Source: Streptomyces sp. ERV7 (GTDB lineage Bacteria > Actinomycetota > Actinomycetes > Streptomycetales > Streptomycetaceae). From it: a stretch of 64,000 nt of DNA. Of this stretch, positions 1 to 8,636 are shown one piece after another. A model generated the notes under the pieces. That model was not told the DNA's origin. It saw only the letters and a program-made list of their open reading frames with translations, and did not search any database. The stretch lies in assembly GCF_001653515.1 (NCBI RefSeq), contig NZ_LYOY01000040.1, forward strand, positions 186,001 through 250,000. Direction: 5' to 3'. How positions within the stretch are numbered: the stretch's first letter is position 1; each line of letters begins with the position of its first letter. A program made the position numbers and the translations under genes.

Positions 1-548
1 GCGTACAGGCCGCGGCGACCATGGGCCAACTGCGCAGCGCCGTAAGGGCCTTCGCGCTCGGCGGGCATCCGCCCGAGGAGGTCATGAGCGGCACCAACCG
101 GCTGCTCATCGACCTCGACCCGGGCCAGTTCGCCAGCTGCTGCTACATCCGGCTCGACCCGCTCACCGGCGAGGCCCGGGCGGCCCGCGCCGGACATCCG
201 CAGCCGCTGCTGCGCCACCCCGACGGCCGCACCGAGGTCCTGGACCTGCCCGGCGGCGTGGTGCTCGGGGTGGCCCCGGACGCCGTGTACCCGGTGGTGG
301 ACCTGCACCTGGAGCCGGGAGCGGTGCTCGCCCTGTACACCGACGGGCTGGTCGAGCGGCCGGGCACGGACATCGACGAGGGCATCGAGCGGCTGCGCGC
401 GGCCCTGGCCCGCGCCGCCACCCCCACCCGGCGCACCGGCCCGTCCCTGGGCGGCACCGCGGACCTGCTCATCGACGAGGCCCGCCGGACCACCGACCGC
501 CCGGACGACATCGCGCTCCTGCTCACCACCCGCCGCGCCACCCGCTGA
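1..548 (+). CDS. SpoIIE/PP2C-type serine phosphatase, C-terminal part (5' end outside window)
   Basis: The open frame runs in from the window edge (frame starting at base 3) and encodes the last ~180 residues of a PPM/PP2C-type phosphatase of the SpoIIE/RsbU class. Family motifs are visible: AGHPQPLL, the YTDGLVE metal-binding motif and the terminal DDIALLL motif. These enzymes dephosphorylate anti-anti-sigma factors in partner-switching pathways, and Streptomyces has many, usually with N-terminal PAS or GAF sensor domains. The sensor part is outside the window, so the signal cannot be guessed. An ATG at 21 is internal to the fold and is not the true start. The stop is at 546-548, followed by a 145-base gap before the next operon. 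Confidence 0.88.
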   Translation, partial: VQAAATMGQLRSAVRAFALGGHPPEEVMSGTNRLLIDLDPGQFASCCYIRLDPLTGEARAARAGHPQPLLRHPDGRTEVLDLPGGVVLGVAPDAVYPVVDLHLEPGAVLALYTDGLVERPGTDIDEGIERLRAALARAATPTRRTGPSLGGTADLLIDEARRTTDRPDDIALLLTTRRATR

Positions 549-693
549 CGCCCCTCCCGTGGGGACCGTGACCTTCGCCGCAAACCGTGCCCGCCCGTTG
601 TGGACCGGCCCGGGGAGCTGATCAAGTACGTACGACATCACGTACGAGCGCCGCGCAGCCGCCCGGCCCAGCGGGAGACCAGGAGAACACCCC

Positions 694-1563
694 ATGACGA
701 CCGGGTACTTCACGTCCGTGGACGATGTCTCCGCGCGCCTCGCCGAGACCGGCTATCTGGCGTCCCGGGCCGTCGCCACCACCGTCTTCCTCGCCGACCG
801 GCTCGGCAAGCCGCTGCTGGTGGAGGGTCCGGCGGGCGTCGGCAAGACGGAGCTGGCCAAGGCGGTCGCCCAGGTCGCGGACGCCGAGCTCATCCGGCTC
901 CAGTGCTACGAGGGCGTCGACGAGTCCCGCGCGCTGTACGAGTGGAACCACGCCAAGCAGCTGCTGCGGATCACCGCGGGCCGCGACGAGTCGTGGGACG
1001 AGACCCGCACCGACATCTTCGGCGAGGAGTTCCTGCTCTCCCGCCCGCTGCTCACGGCGATCCGCGGCGGCGACCCCAAGGTCCTGCTGATCGACGAGAT
1101 CGACAAGGCGGACGTGGAGGTCGAGGGGCTGCTCCTGGAGGTGCTGAGCGACTTCCAGGTCACCGTGCCGGAGCTCGGCACGATCACGGCGACGCGCCGC
1201 CCGTTCGTGGTGCTCACCTCCAACGCGAGCCGCGAGCTCTCCGAGGCCCTGCGCCGCCGCTGTCTGTTCCTGCACATCGGTTTTCCCGAGGAGGAGCTGG
1301 AGCGCCGGATCGTCCGGATGAAGGTGCCCGGGCTCGACGAGGCGCTCGCCGCGTCCGTGGTGCGGGTGGTCGGGGCGCTGCGGGCCATGGACCTGCGCAA
1401 GGTGCCCTCGGTCTCGGAGACGGTCGACTGGGCCCGTACGCTGCTCGCACTCGGCGCGGACACCCTCGACGAGAACGTGGTGCGCGACAGCCTCGGCGTA
1501 CTCCTCAAGCACCAGGACGACATCCTGAAGGCCGCCGCCAAACTCGACCTGGACGCCGTGTGA
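694..1563 (+). CDS. MoxR-family AAA+ ATPase
   Basis: A 289-residue AAA+ ATPase of the MoxR/CoxD type. Walker A is GPAGVGKT (residues 45-52) and Walker B is VLLIDEID (about 130-137). An SNAS sensor-like stretch and an arginine-rich CRRRCLF segment follow. MoxR ATPases act as chaperones with von Willebrand A proteins, often in maturation or metal insertion of a partner enzyme. An AGGAGAAC ribosome site lies 6-12 bases before the ATG. The stop overlaps the GTG start of the VWA gene by four bases (GTGA), so the two are translationally coupled. The client cannot be read from the neighbourhood. Confidence 0.9.
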   Translation: MTTGYFTSVDDVSARLAETGYLASRAVATTVFLADRLGKPLLVEGPAGVGKTELAKAVAQVADAELIRLQCYEGVDESRALYEWNHAKQLLRITAGRDESWDETRTDIFGEEFLLSRPLLTAIRGGDPKVLLIDEIDKADVEVEGLLLEVLSDFQVTVPELGTITATRRPFVVLTSNASRELSEALRRRCLFLHIGFPEEELERRIVRMKVPGLDEALAASVVRVVGALRAMDLRKVPSVSETVDWARTLLALGADTLDENVVRDSLGVLLKHQDDILKAAAKLDLDAV

Positions 1564-2909
1564 CCGCGCTCCCCGACCGGGTCACCGAGCTGGTCCGGAC
1601 ACTGCGGACGCACGGGCTGCGGATCGGCCCGGGCGAGACCGTCGACGCCGCGGCCGCCCTGGAGGTGCTCGGCTTCGGCGACCGTGAGCGGATGCGCGAG
1701 GGGCTGGCGGCGGCGCTGCTCCACAACGAGGGCCAGCGGGCGGTCTTCGACCCCGTCTTCGATCTGTACTTCCCGCTGCGCGTCGGCGCACCGGCGGCGA
1801 CCGGCGGTGACACGGCGGACCTGCGCGACCGGCTGGCCGCCGCGCTCGCCGCCAACGACCAGGCGATGCTGGGCCAGTTGGCGGCCGAGGCGGTGGACAG
1901 CCTCGGCGGATACGGTGCCTCACCCGGCTCGGACGGCTTCTCCGCGCACCAGACCCTCGACCGGCTGCGCCCGCAGACACTGCTCGCGCGGGTACGGGCC
2001 TCGCTCGCCCAGGGCGCCCGGGAAGCCTCCTTCACCGACCGGCTGACCGACGACGAGATCCGCCGCCGGATCGAGGGGTTCCGCGCGCGGGTGGGCACCG
2101 AGGCACGCCGCCGGGTGGCGGAACGGCGCGGCGCCGAGGAGATCGCGCGCCGGGCCCTGCGGCCCACCGCCGACCGGGTCGACTTCCTCGTGGCGGGCCG
2201 CGCCCAGCTCGACGAACTGCGCAGGTCGGTGCATCCGCTGGCGCGCAAACTGGCCACCCGCCTCGCGGCGCGCCGCCGCCGCGCGGCCCGCGGCCGCATC
2301 GATCTGCGCCGCACCCTGCGCGGCTCCCTGTCGACCGGCGGCGTCCCCATGCGCCCGGTCCTGCGCCGCCGCCGTCCCGTACGCCCCGAACTCGTGCTGC
2401 TCTGCGATGTGTCCGGCTCGGTCGCGGGGTTCGCGAACTTCACGATGCTGCTCGTCCAGGCGCTCCACGACCAGTTCGGCAAGGTGCGGGTGTTCGCCTT
2501 CGTCAACCGGGTCGACGAGGTCACCGGGCTGCTGCGCAAGGGCGCGGCGGATCCGGCGGGTCTGGGCGAGCGCATCGCCGGCGAGGCGGCGGTGACCGGC
2601 TGGCACGGCAGCAGCGACTACGGCACCTCGCTCGGCGAGTTCGCCGAGCGCTACCTGGACGTCGTCGGCCCGCGCACCGCGGTCTTCGTCCTGGGGGACG
2701 CCCGGACGAACATGAGCGACCCGAACCTTCCCGCGCTGCGCCGCATCGCCGAGCGCGCCCGCCGCGTGTACTGGCTCAACCCCGAACCGGCCTCCCAGTG
2801 GTCGACCGGGGACTCCGCCGCGCTCGCCTACGCCCAGGTGGCCGAGATGCATGTGTGCCGCAACGCGCACCAGCTCGGCGGCCTCGTCGCACGGCTGCTG
2901 CCGGTGTGA
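1560..2909 (+). CDS. CoxE-like VWA-domain protein, partner of the MoxR ATPase
   Basis: A 449-residue protein starting at a GTG that overlaps the stop of the MoxR gene. The C-terminal half is a VWA/CoxE domain beginning near residue 276, with the MIDAS motif DVSGS at 283-287 and further acidic and serine loops (GSSDYGTS, LGDARTN). The N-terminal half is helical and very rich in Arg and Glu. Gene order MoxR then VWA is the standard pair in which the ATPase remodels a complex through the metal-binding VWA protein. The frame stays open far upstream, but that extension overlaps the MoxR gene and is not coding. Confidence 0.88.
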   Translation: MTALPDRVTELVRTLRTHGLRIGPGETVDAAAALEVLGFGDRERMREGLAAALLHNEGQRAVFDPVFDLYFPLRVGAPAATGGDTADLRDRLAAALAANDQAMLGQLAAEAVDSLGGYGASPGSDGFSAHQTLDRLRPQTLLARVRASLAQGAREASFTDRLTDDEIRRRIEGFRARVGTEARRRVAERRGAEEIARRALRPTADRVDFLVAGRAQLDELRRSVHPLARKLATRLAARRRRAARGRIDLRRTLRGSLSTGGVPMRPVLRRRRPVRPELVLLCDVSGSVAGFANFTMLLVQALHDQFGKVRVFAFVNRVDEVTGLLRKGAADPAGLGERIAGEAAVTGWHGSSDYGTSLGEFAERYLDVVGPRTAVFVLGDARTNMSDPNLPALRRIAERARRVYWLNPEPASQWSTGDSAALAYAQVAEMHVCRNAHQLGGLVARLLPV

Positions 2910-2927
2910 CGAAGCCGCCGGACGGGC

Positions 2928-4310
2928 CTAGCTCCGCGCGGGTTCGATGTTCTGGTTGGCGTGGAAGAGGTTGTGCGGGTCGTAGGCGCGCTTGACCGCG
3001 GCCAGCCGGTCGTACTGGTCGCGGTAGGTGGCCCTGACCCGTTCCTGGCCCTCGCCCGCGCCGATGAAGTTGACGTAGGCGCCGCCCATGGAGTGCGGGT
3101 GCAGTTCCTCCCAGTAGTCCACGCACCACTGCTTCACGGTCTCGGCGTTGGCCGGGTCGGGGTCGATGCCGCCGATGACCCCGGACCAGACGGCGTCCCG
3201 GTAGCCCCAGGCGGTCTCGCCCGGCTTGACCCGGTGGGCTGCGCCGTCGACCGGGTACAGGTGCATGGTCGACAGATCGGTGGGAATGCCCTCGGCGTAC
3301 TTGGCGTGGACGTCGATGGACCCGTCGGTGATCCGGTCGAAGAAGTCGCCGCGCCAGTACCACTGCAGGCCCTTGGGGATCAGCTCGTCGAACATGCTCT
3401 GCACCATCGGGTACGGCATGGGCGCCGTGAAGTGGAAGGCGGGCGGGCCGGGTTCGCCCACCGCCTCGAAGACCTTGTCGGCCTGGTCCGGGTCGCCGGT
3501 CCAGCACCACACCACACCGCACATCTTCTGCCCGTGGATCTCCTCCGGGAACGGCGGCCCCGGCGGGACGACGAGCACCGCGAAGAACCCGTTGAGGTCC
3601 TCGGGCGCCTGCGGCAGGAACTCGCGGTACCACCGCAGCACGTCACCGATGCGGTCGAGCGTCCACACGGTGACGCCGAGCACCACGGTGTGCACCGGGT
3701 GCAGCGAGAAGGTGAAGGAGGTGACCACACCGAAGTTGCCTCCGCCGCCGCGCAGCGCCCAGAACAGGTCCGGGTGGTTGCGCTCGTTGGTGGTGACGAA
3801 GCTGCCGTCCGCGAGCACCACGTCGGCGGCCAGCAGGTTGTCGATGGTCAGACCGTACTTGCGGGTCAGATGGCCGTGGCCGCCGCCCAGGGTCAGCCCG
3901 CCGACGCCGGTGGTCGACATGACGCCGGCCGGGGTGGCCAGGCCGAACGCGTGGGCCGCGTGGTCCAGGTCGCCCAGCAGGGAGCCACCGCCGACCTGGG
4001 CGATCTCCGCCGAGGGGTCGACACGTGCCCACCGCATGGGCGACAGGTCGAGGGTGACCCCGTCGTCCACCAGGCACAGGCCCGGGCCGCTGTGCCCGCC
4101 GCCGCGGACGGCGAGTTCGAGGCCGTGGTCACGGACGAAGTCGACCGCGTCGATGACGTCGCCCGCGTCCGCGCACCGGACGAGCGCGGCCGGCCGCCGG
4201 TCGATCATCGCGTTGTAGATCGTGCGGGCCCGGGTGTACTCCGCGTCCTGCGGGCCGATGACCGGACCGCGCAGTACGGTCCGCATCGCCTCCAGCGTCG
4301 TGCCGTCCAT
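2928..4310 (-). CDS. FAD-binding oxidoreductase of the berberine-bridge (BBE) type
   Basis: A 460-residue flavoprotein. The N-terminal PCMH-type FAD domain contains RGGGHSGPG near residues 69-77, whose His is the usual 8-alpha FAD attachment site, followed by a GGGHGHLTRKYG stretch. The C-terminus ends in the BBE signature YDPHNLFHANQNI. Such enzymes oxidise sugars, alcohols or secondary metabolites. No signal peptide or Tat motif is visible, so it is probably cytoplasmic. The start at 4310 is chosen because AAGGAG lies at the right distance; the frame remains open upstream but that part is Gly/Pro/Arg-rich and unlike the family. Substrate unknown. Confidence 0.85.
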   Translation of the reverse strand: MDGTTLEAMRTVLRGPVIGPQDAEYTRARTIYNAMIDRRPAALVRCADAGDVIDAVDFVRDHGLELAVRGGGHSGPGLCLVDDGVTLDLSPMRWARVDPSAEIAQVGGGSLLGDLDHAAHAFGLATPAGVMSTTGVGGLTLGGGHGHLTRKYGLTIDNLLAADVVLADGSFVTTNERNHPDLFWALRGGGGNFGVVTSFTFSLHPVHTVVLGVTVWTLDRIGDVLRWYREFLPQAPEDLNGFFAVLVVPPGPPFPEEIHGQKMCGVVWCWTGDPDQADKVFEAVGEPGPPAFHFTAPMPYPMVQSMFDELIPKGLQWYWRGDFFDRITDGSIDVHAKYAEGIPTDLSTMHLYPVDGAAHRVKPGETAWGYRDAVWSGVIGGIDPDPANAETVKQWCVDYWEELHPHSMGGAYVNFIGAGEGQERVRATYRDQYDRLAAVKRAYDPHNLFHANQNIEPARS

Positions 4311-4549
4311 GGCGAGCTCCTTGCACCGGCACGGCAGGTCCGTGGACCCGCCCGGCCCTACCCCTGCTGGGCCGCCGGTGGGGTCGTGCGCGCCGGTGCC
4401 CCGGCGTCCCCACCGGCCTCGGCCGCTGACGGGCGCCACAGGGCTGACACCTCAAGCGTCTCGCCGCCGGCGGAGACTCGCAATCCCCGGCCCGCACGGC
4501 CTCCGGCTCCGGAGGTGACCGGGCCCGGTCGCGGGCGCACGATGGGGGT

Positions 4550-5671
4550 ATGGACCGCCGTATCGGTGACATCAGCACGCCGGGGCGCCTGGCCGACCCG
4601 GAGGAGGGCGTCAGCCCCGAGGAGCTCGCCCTCGCGGCCCGCAACCACGGGCTGCCCCTGGAGGCCCTGCGCTACGACGTCACCCCACCCGGGCTCCACT
4701 ACGTACTGGTCCACTACGACATCCCCCACGCCGACGCGGACGGCTGGCAGCTCACCGTGGACGGCCGGGTGCGCACCGCGCTCACCCTGGACCTGGCGAC
4801 GCTGCGCTCCTTCCCCGCGGTCACCCACCGGGTGACGATGGAGTGCGCGGGCAACGGCCGGGCCCTGCTCGCGCCGCGCCCCGTCAGCCAGCCGTGGCTG
4901 GTCGAGGGGGTGGGCACCGCCGAGTGGACCGGGGTGCCGCTGCGCACGCTACTGCTCGCCGAGGCCGGGGTGGAGCCGGACGCCGTCGAGGCCGTGTTCA
5001 CCGGCGCGGACCACGGTGTGGAGCGTGGTGTGGAGCAGGACTACCAGCGCAGTCTCCCGCTGACGGACGCCCTCGGCCGGGACCCCGAGGTGCTGGTGGC
5101 GTACGAGATGAACGGCGCCCCGCTGCCGCCGCAGCACGGCTACCCGCTGCGGCTGGTGGTGCCGGGGTGGTACGGCATGGCCCACGTGAAGTGGCTGCGC
5201 GCCATCACGCTCACCGCGACCCAGTTCACCGGCTTCCAGCAGCAAGTGGCGTACCGCTACCGGCAGTCGGCGCAGGATCCGGGCGAGCCGGTCACCCGGA
5301 TCGCCCCGCGCGCCCTGATGATCCCGCCCGGCTTCCCCGACTTCATGTCCCGCACCCGGGTCGTACGCCCCGGCCGCCTCCTGCTGGAGGGCCGGGCCTG
5401 GTCGGGGCGGGCGCCGGTCACCCGGGTCGAGGTGAGCACGGACGACGGGAACAGCTGGTACGAGGCCGAGCTCGCCCCGGCGGTCGGCCACGGCTGGGCC
5501 TGGCGGCGCTGGCGGGCGCCCTGGACGGCCACCCCCGGCAGCCACGTCCTGAGCGTCCGCGCCACCGACGCCGGGGGCGCCACCCAGCCGCTCACCCAGC
5601 CCTGGAACCGCGGCGGTTTCGCCAACAACCTGGTCCAGCGGGTCAGTGTCTGCTGCCCCGAGGACGGCTGA
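4550..5671 (+). CDS. Sulfite-oxidase-family molybdopterin oxidoreductase
   Basis: A 373-residue protein of the sulfite oxidase/YedY-like molybdopterin fold. The motif MECAGNGR (Cys99) supplies the likely molybdenum thiolate ligand. The C-terminal third (from about residue 265) resembles the Mo-co dimerisation domain with VEVSTDDGNSW. No Tat signal or haem domain is present, which points to a cytoplasmic enzyme that must use a separate electron acceptor. It is divergent from the flavoprotein gene, with about 240 bases between them. Many actinobacteria have such homologues of unproven substrate, so oxidation of sulfite is not assumed. Confidence 0.85.
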   Translation: MDRRIGDISTPGRLADPEEGVSPEELALAARNHGLPLEALRYDVTPPGLHYVLVHYDIPHADADGWQLTVDGRVRTALTLDLATLRSFPAVTHRVTMECAGNGRALLAPRPVSQPWLVEGVGTAEWTGVPLRTLLLAEAGVEPDAVEAVFTGADHGVERGVEQDYQRSLPLTDALGRDPEVLVAYEMNGAPLPPQHGYPLRLVVPGWYGMAHVKWLRAITLTATQFTGFQQQVAYRYRQSAQDPGEPVTRIAPRALMIPPGFPDFMSRTRVVRPGRLLLEGRAWSGRAPVTRVEVSTDDGNSWYEAELAPAVGHGWAWRRWRAPWTATPGSHVLSVRATDAGGATQPLTQPWNRGGFANNLVQRVSVCCPEDG

Positions 5672-5690
5672 GCGAACCGGTCCGGGCGGT

Positions 5691-6359
5691 TCAGGAGGGC
5701 TTCGTCGCGGAGAGCGCGCTGACCTTCACGGTGTCGTCGCACTCGGCGAACACCCCGTCGTCCATGGCGGTCTGGTGATGCCCCGCGCCCGGCACGCCGA
5801 GGACGACGCTCGGGTACGAGGACGGCTTGGCCCCGGACACGCAGTACCCGTCGCCCTCGCCCTGGACCTGCACGAAGGTGAGCTTGGTCCAGGCGCGGGC
5901 GCCCGGGGCGAGCAGGACGGTGGAGGCGGTGCCGACGTGGGTGGCGGCCAGCGGGACGTTGTGGTCCGGTGCGCCGTTGCCCGCGCCGCCCACCGTGACG
6001 AACCCCTTCACCGTGCAGGGGTGCGCGGAGGTGTTGGCGAAGCCGACCACGGCCGCGCCGACGCCCGTGCCCTCCGGGCGGTTGGCCGCCTGGTGGCCCG
6101 GGGTGACCTTGAGGTCGCTGATCCCGCACTTGGGGGCCGCGTGCTTGGGCTTGGCGGTGCCCGCCGTCCCCGGGGCGGTGGGTGCCTTCGCGGTGGGCTC
6201 GGCGGTGTGCGGCGTGGCCTTGGCGGTGGGGATCACGGGGGACGCGGCGCCCGTTCCGGAACCGTTGCCACCGCCCGGCTCGCAGCCGACCACCAGCACA
6301 CCGGCCACCACGGCCGTCGCCGCCACCGTCATCGCCCGACGCACGTTTGAGTAGTCCAT
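5691..6359 (-). CDS. DUF4232 lipoprotein
   Basis: A 222-residue predicted lipoprotein. Residues 1-25 form a signal peptide ending in the lipobox LVVGC (Cys26), then a Gly/Thr/Pro/Ala-rich linker to about residue 85, then a DUF4232 domain with two Cys pairs (CGISDLKV, HPCTVKGF, GYCVSG, AECDD). DUF4232 proteins are common cell-surface proteins of actinobacteria of unknown role. The start at 6359 is chosen because it has GGGGGAGTC before it and gives a clean signal peptide. It converges on the molybdoenzyme gene with only 19 bases between stops. Confidence 0.85.
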   Translation of the reverse strand: MDYSNVRRAMTVAATAVVAGVLVVGCEPGGGNGSGTGAASPVIPTAKATPHTAEPTAKAPTAPGTAGTAKPKHAAPKCGISDLKVTPGHQAANRPEGTGVGAAVVGFANTSAHPCTVKGFVTVGGAGNGAPDHNVPLAATHVGTASTVLLAPGARAWTKLTFVQVQGEGDGYCVSGAKPSSYPSVVLGVPGAGHHQTAMDDGVFAECDDTVKVSALSATKPS

Positions 6360-6458
6360 GACTCCCCCGAGGGTATGGCCGGCACACCCGGCGCTCGCCC
6401 TACAACACACCGCGGCGGCGACAATGGTTCACGTGTGCGCACGGGTGTGGCGAGCCGG

Positions 6459-7373
6459 TTACAAACCGCCGCCCATCAGCGCCGAAAGCGGGACATCCGC
6501 CACCTCGCCGGCGGGACGCGACAGATACAGAGCGGTGTGGAAACAGCCGTCGCTCTCCTTGCCCCAGGGGTCTTCGCCGGTCGCGGCCACCGCGTCGAGG
6601 GCATAGCACCGCTCCTGTTCGCCGGTGAAGCGGCGCTGCGGGAAGGTGGGAGCGGCCAGCTTCTCGGTGACCAGGCCGTGAGCGGCCAGGCTGTGCGCGA
6701 TGGCCCGGTAGGAGCCGGTGCGCAGCACGAACGCCGCCACCCACACGGGGCCCTCGATCCTCGTGAGGAGAGGGGTGAACGTGCGGCCGGAGAGGAAGCC
6801 GGCCCCGCCGGTGACGGTGATCAGACGCGTGTTCCGTACGGCCCGCAGCAGCGCCCGACTCGGCGGCGCCGCCTCCAGGTCCTCGGCGAAGCCCTCGTCG
6901 AGCAGGCCCACCGCCCGTGCGTAGGAGACGGCGGACGCGGCCCGGTCGAGCCCGATGGCGCGCACCGCGTCGGGGCGCCGGCGCGCCGCGTAGAAGGAGC
7001 GGTCCCGCTCCTTCAGCTCGGCGGTGGTGAGGGCGGCGGCGTGCGGCGAGGTGTAGTGCTCGTACAGGTCCTCCAGGGTCAGGTCGTGGTGGAGGAGGGC
7101 GGCGTTGACGCCGTACGAGCAGCAGAGGTCGAGCACGGTCGCCGGGCCCTGCTCGCGCCCGGCGGCCGTACGTGCGGCGAGCAGGCGCCGGAAGACGCGC
7201 TGCGCGTGGTGCGGGGTCTGGTAGCCCCAGGGGCGCAGGGCGCGGAAGTAGCCGCGCGGGTCCGGCTGGTCGTAGACGTCGTCGAACCGCGTCATCCCCA
7301 TGGCGCCCGTGTGGGCCGTACCCGACACGTCGTCCCCTGCGGGCACGTCGCCCTTCGGCTGTGCCTCGGTCAT
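6459..7373 (-). CDS. SAM-dependent methyltransferase-like protein
   Basis: About 304 residues. The segment VLDLCCSYGVNAALL (about 80-94) matches motif I of class I SAM methyltransferases (DxxCxxG), but later motifs are weak and the C-terminal half is family-specific. The start at 7373 has a purine-rich GGGAAGGG stretch upstream; ATGs further out (7424, 7478) are possible but add a non-conserved Arg-rich tail. It is a single gene, separated from the lipoprotein gene by about 100 bases. Substrate unknown; a non-catalytic relative cannot be excluded. Confidence 0.65.
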   Translation of the reverse strand: MTEAQPKGDVPAGDDVSGTAHTGAMGMTRFDDVYDQPDPRGYFRALRPWGYQTPHHAQRVFRRLLAARTAAGREQGPATVLDLCCSYGVNAALLHHDLTLEDLYEHYTSPHAAALTTAELKERDRSFYAARRRPDAVRAIGLDRAASAVSYARAVGLLDEGFAEDLEAAPPSRALLRAVRNTRLITVTGGAGFLSGRTFTPLLTRIEGPVWVAAFVLRTGSYRAIAHSLAAHGLVTEKLAAPTFPQRRFTGEQERCYALDAVAATGEDPWGKESDGCFHTALYLSRPAGEVADVPLSALMGGGL

Positions 7374-7642
7374 GGCCGCCGCCCTTCCCCGCCTCGTGCG
7401 CGCCGCGATGGGGCGCGCATCCATGCGTAACGTGCCGCGCGGGTGGCGCGGAAGGGCGCGAACCCGCCACGCGGGCACCGCTCACCCCGGCTCAGAGGAA
7501 GGCCACCACCACCGTGCCCCACTGGGCCGTCGTGGTCCCGGCCGCCACCGCCAGGTCACCGGCCGCGCACTCCACCCTGCTGTGACACTCCGCGTGCGGG
7601 CCGCACCTGCCCGCACGGTTTGACACGTCCTCGCCACGGACA
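7374..7642. other. Intergenic stretch without a recognised gene
   Basis: This region lies between divergent genes (methyltransferase-like on the minus strand, ABC exporter on the plus strand). I see no credible coding sequence; frames across it are GC shadows. It should hold the methyltransferase promoter and leads into the operator at 7643-7676. Confidence 0.5.
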
Positions 7643-7676
7643 CCATGATTCCACTAGTCAACTAGTGGAATCATGG
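7643..7676. promoter_or_regulatory. Large operator palindrome before the ABC exporter operon
   Basis: A perfect inverted repeat with 16-base arms (CCATGATTCCACTAGT) around a 2-base centre. It contains two ACTAGT half-sites and is strikingly AT-rich for this genome. It ends 24 bases before the chosen start of the ABC ATPase gene. The downstream GntR/YtrA-type gene at 9761 is the natural candidate repressor, since YtrA-type regulators bind long palindromes before ABC operons. Binding is inferred; the palindrome itself is seen. Confidence 0.8.
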
Positions 7677-7700
7677 AAAGGGGGGAGGCGCGTGCGCGAC

Positions 7701-8636
7701 ATGACCGCTCCTGGCGCGGCCGACACCCGGTGGGCCCTGGAAGCACGTGGGCTGGGGAGGAAGCACCGTCGGGGCTGGGCCCTGCGGGACTGCACCTTCC
7801 GGATTCCGGCCGGGCGCGTCTGCGGCCTGGTGGGACCCAACGGCGCCGGCAAGAGCACCCTGCTGAACCTGGCGACCCGGCTCATCGAGCCGAGCGCCGG
7901 GGAGCTGCGGGTCTTCGGTATCCCGGTCGACTCCCCGGCCGCGCTGCCCCGGTACGCGTATCTCGCGCAGGACAAGCCGATGTTCAAGCGGTTCACCGTG
8001 GCCGAGTCGCTGCGGCTGGGCCAGGAGCTGAACCCGGGCTGGGACCAGGCGGCGGCCGAGCGGATCGTGCGCGCGGGGCGGATCCCGATGGGTGCCAGGA
8101 TCGGCAGCCTCTCGGGCGGCCAGCGCACCCGGGTGGCCTTCGCACTCGCCTTCGGCAAGCGGCCCGACCTGCTGCTCCTGGACGAGCCGATGGCCGATCT
8201 CGACCCGGTCGCCCGCGACGAGCTGAGCTCGCTGCTGCTGTCCGAGGCCAGCGAGCGCGGCACCACCGTCCTGATGTCCTCCCATATGCTCAGCGAGCTT
8301 GAGCACATGTGCGACTACCTCCTCGTCCTCGCCGCCGGCCAGGTCCGGATGGCCGGTGAGACGGACGAGCTGGTGCCGATGCACACCCTGGTCACCGGGG
8401 TCACCGCGGACCAGGGCCTGCCCACCGCCCTGGCCACCCACACCGTGATCGAATCCCGCATCGCGGGACGGCAGTTCACCGCGATGGTGCGCACCGAGGG
8501 CCCGCTGACCGGCGACTGGCAGCTCGCCGATCCCAGCATGGAAGAAGTACTGCTCGCCTACCTCCGCAACCCCGAGGCGCCCGCGCTGCTTTCCCCGGCC
8601 GCCGCTCCCGGCCACCAAGAGGAGTACGCCGTATGA
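7701..8636 (+). CDS. ABC transporter ATP-binding protein
   Basis: A 311-residue ABC ATPase. Walker A is GPNGAGKST (45-53), the signature is LSGGQ (137-141), Walker B is LLLLDEP (157-163) and the H-loop is SSHM. The Q-loop has the form YLAQDKPMF. It is of the YtrB/CcmA-like drug or peptide exporter class. GGGGGAGG lies 12 bases before the ATG at 7701, while a GTG at 7692 is only 3 bases from it, so the start is not certain. It is coupled by ATGA to the permease gene, and expression is likely repressed by the GntR protein through the palindrome just upstream. Confidence 0.9.
   Translation: MTAPGAADTRWALEARGLGRKHRRGWALRDCTFRIPAGRVCGLVGPNGAGKSTLLNLATRLIEPSAGELRVFGIPVDSPAALPRYAYLAQDKPMFKRFTVAESLRLGQELNPGWDQAAAERIVRAGRIPMGARIGSLSGGQRTRVAFALAFGKRPDLLLLDEPMADLDPVARDELSSLLLSEASERGTTVLMSSHMLSELEHMCDYLLVLAAGQVRMAGETDELVPMHTLVTGVTADQGLPTALATHTVIESRIAGRQFTAMVRTEGPLTGDWQLADPSMEEVLLAYLRNPEAPALLSPAAAPGHQEEYAV

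Noticed and set aside
600..1559. Long open frame upstream of the VWA gene in its own frame
   Set aside because: It overlaps the well-supported MoxR gene and is only Arg/Gly/Pro-rich; the true start is the GTG at 1560 coupled to the MoxR stop.
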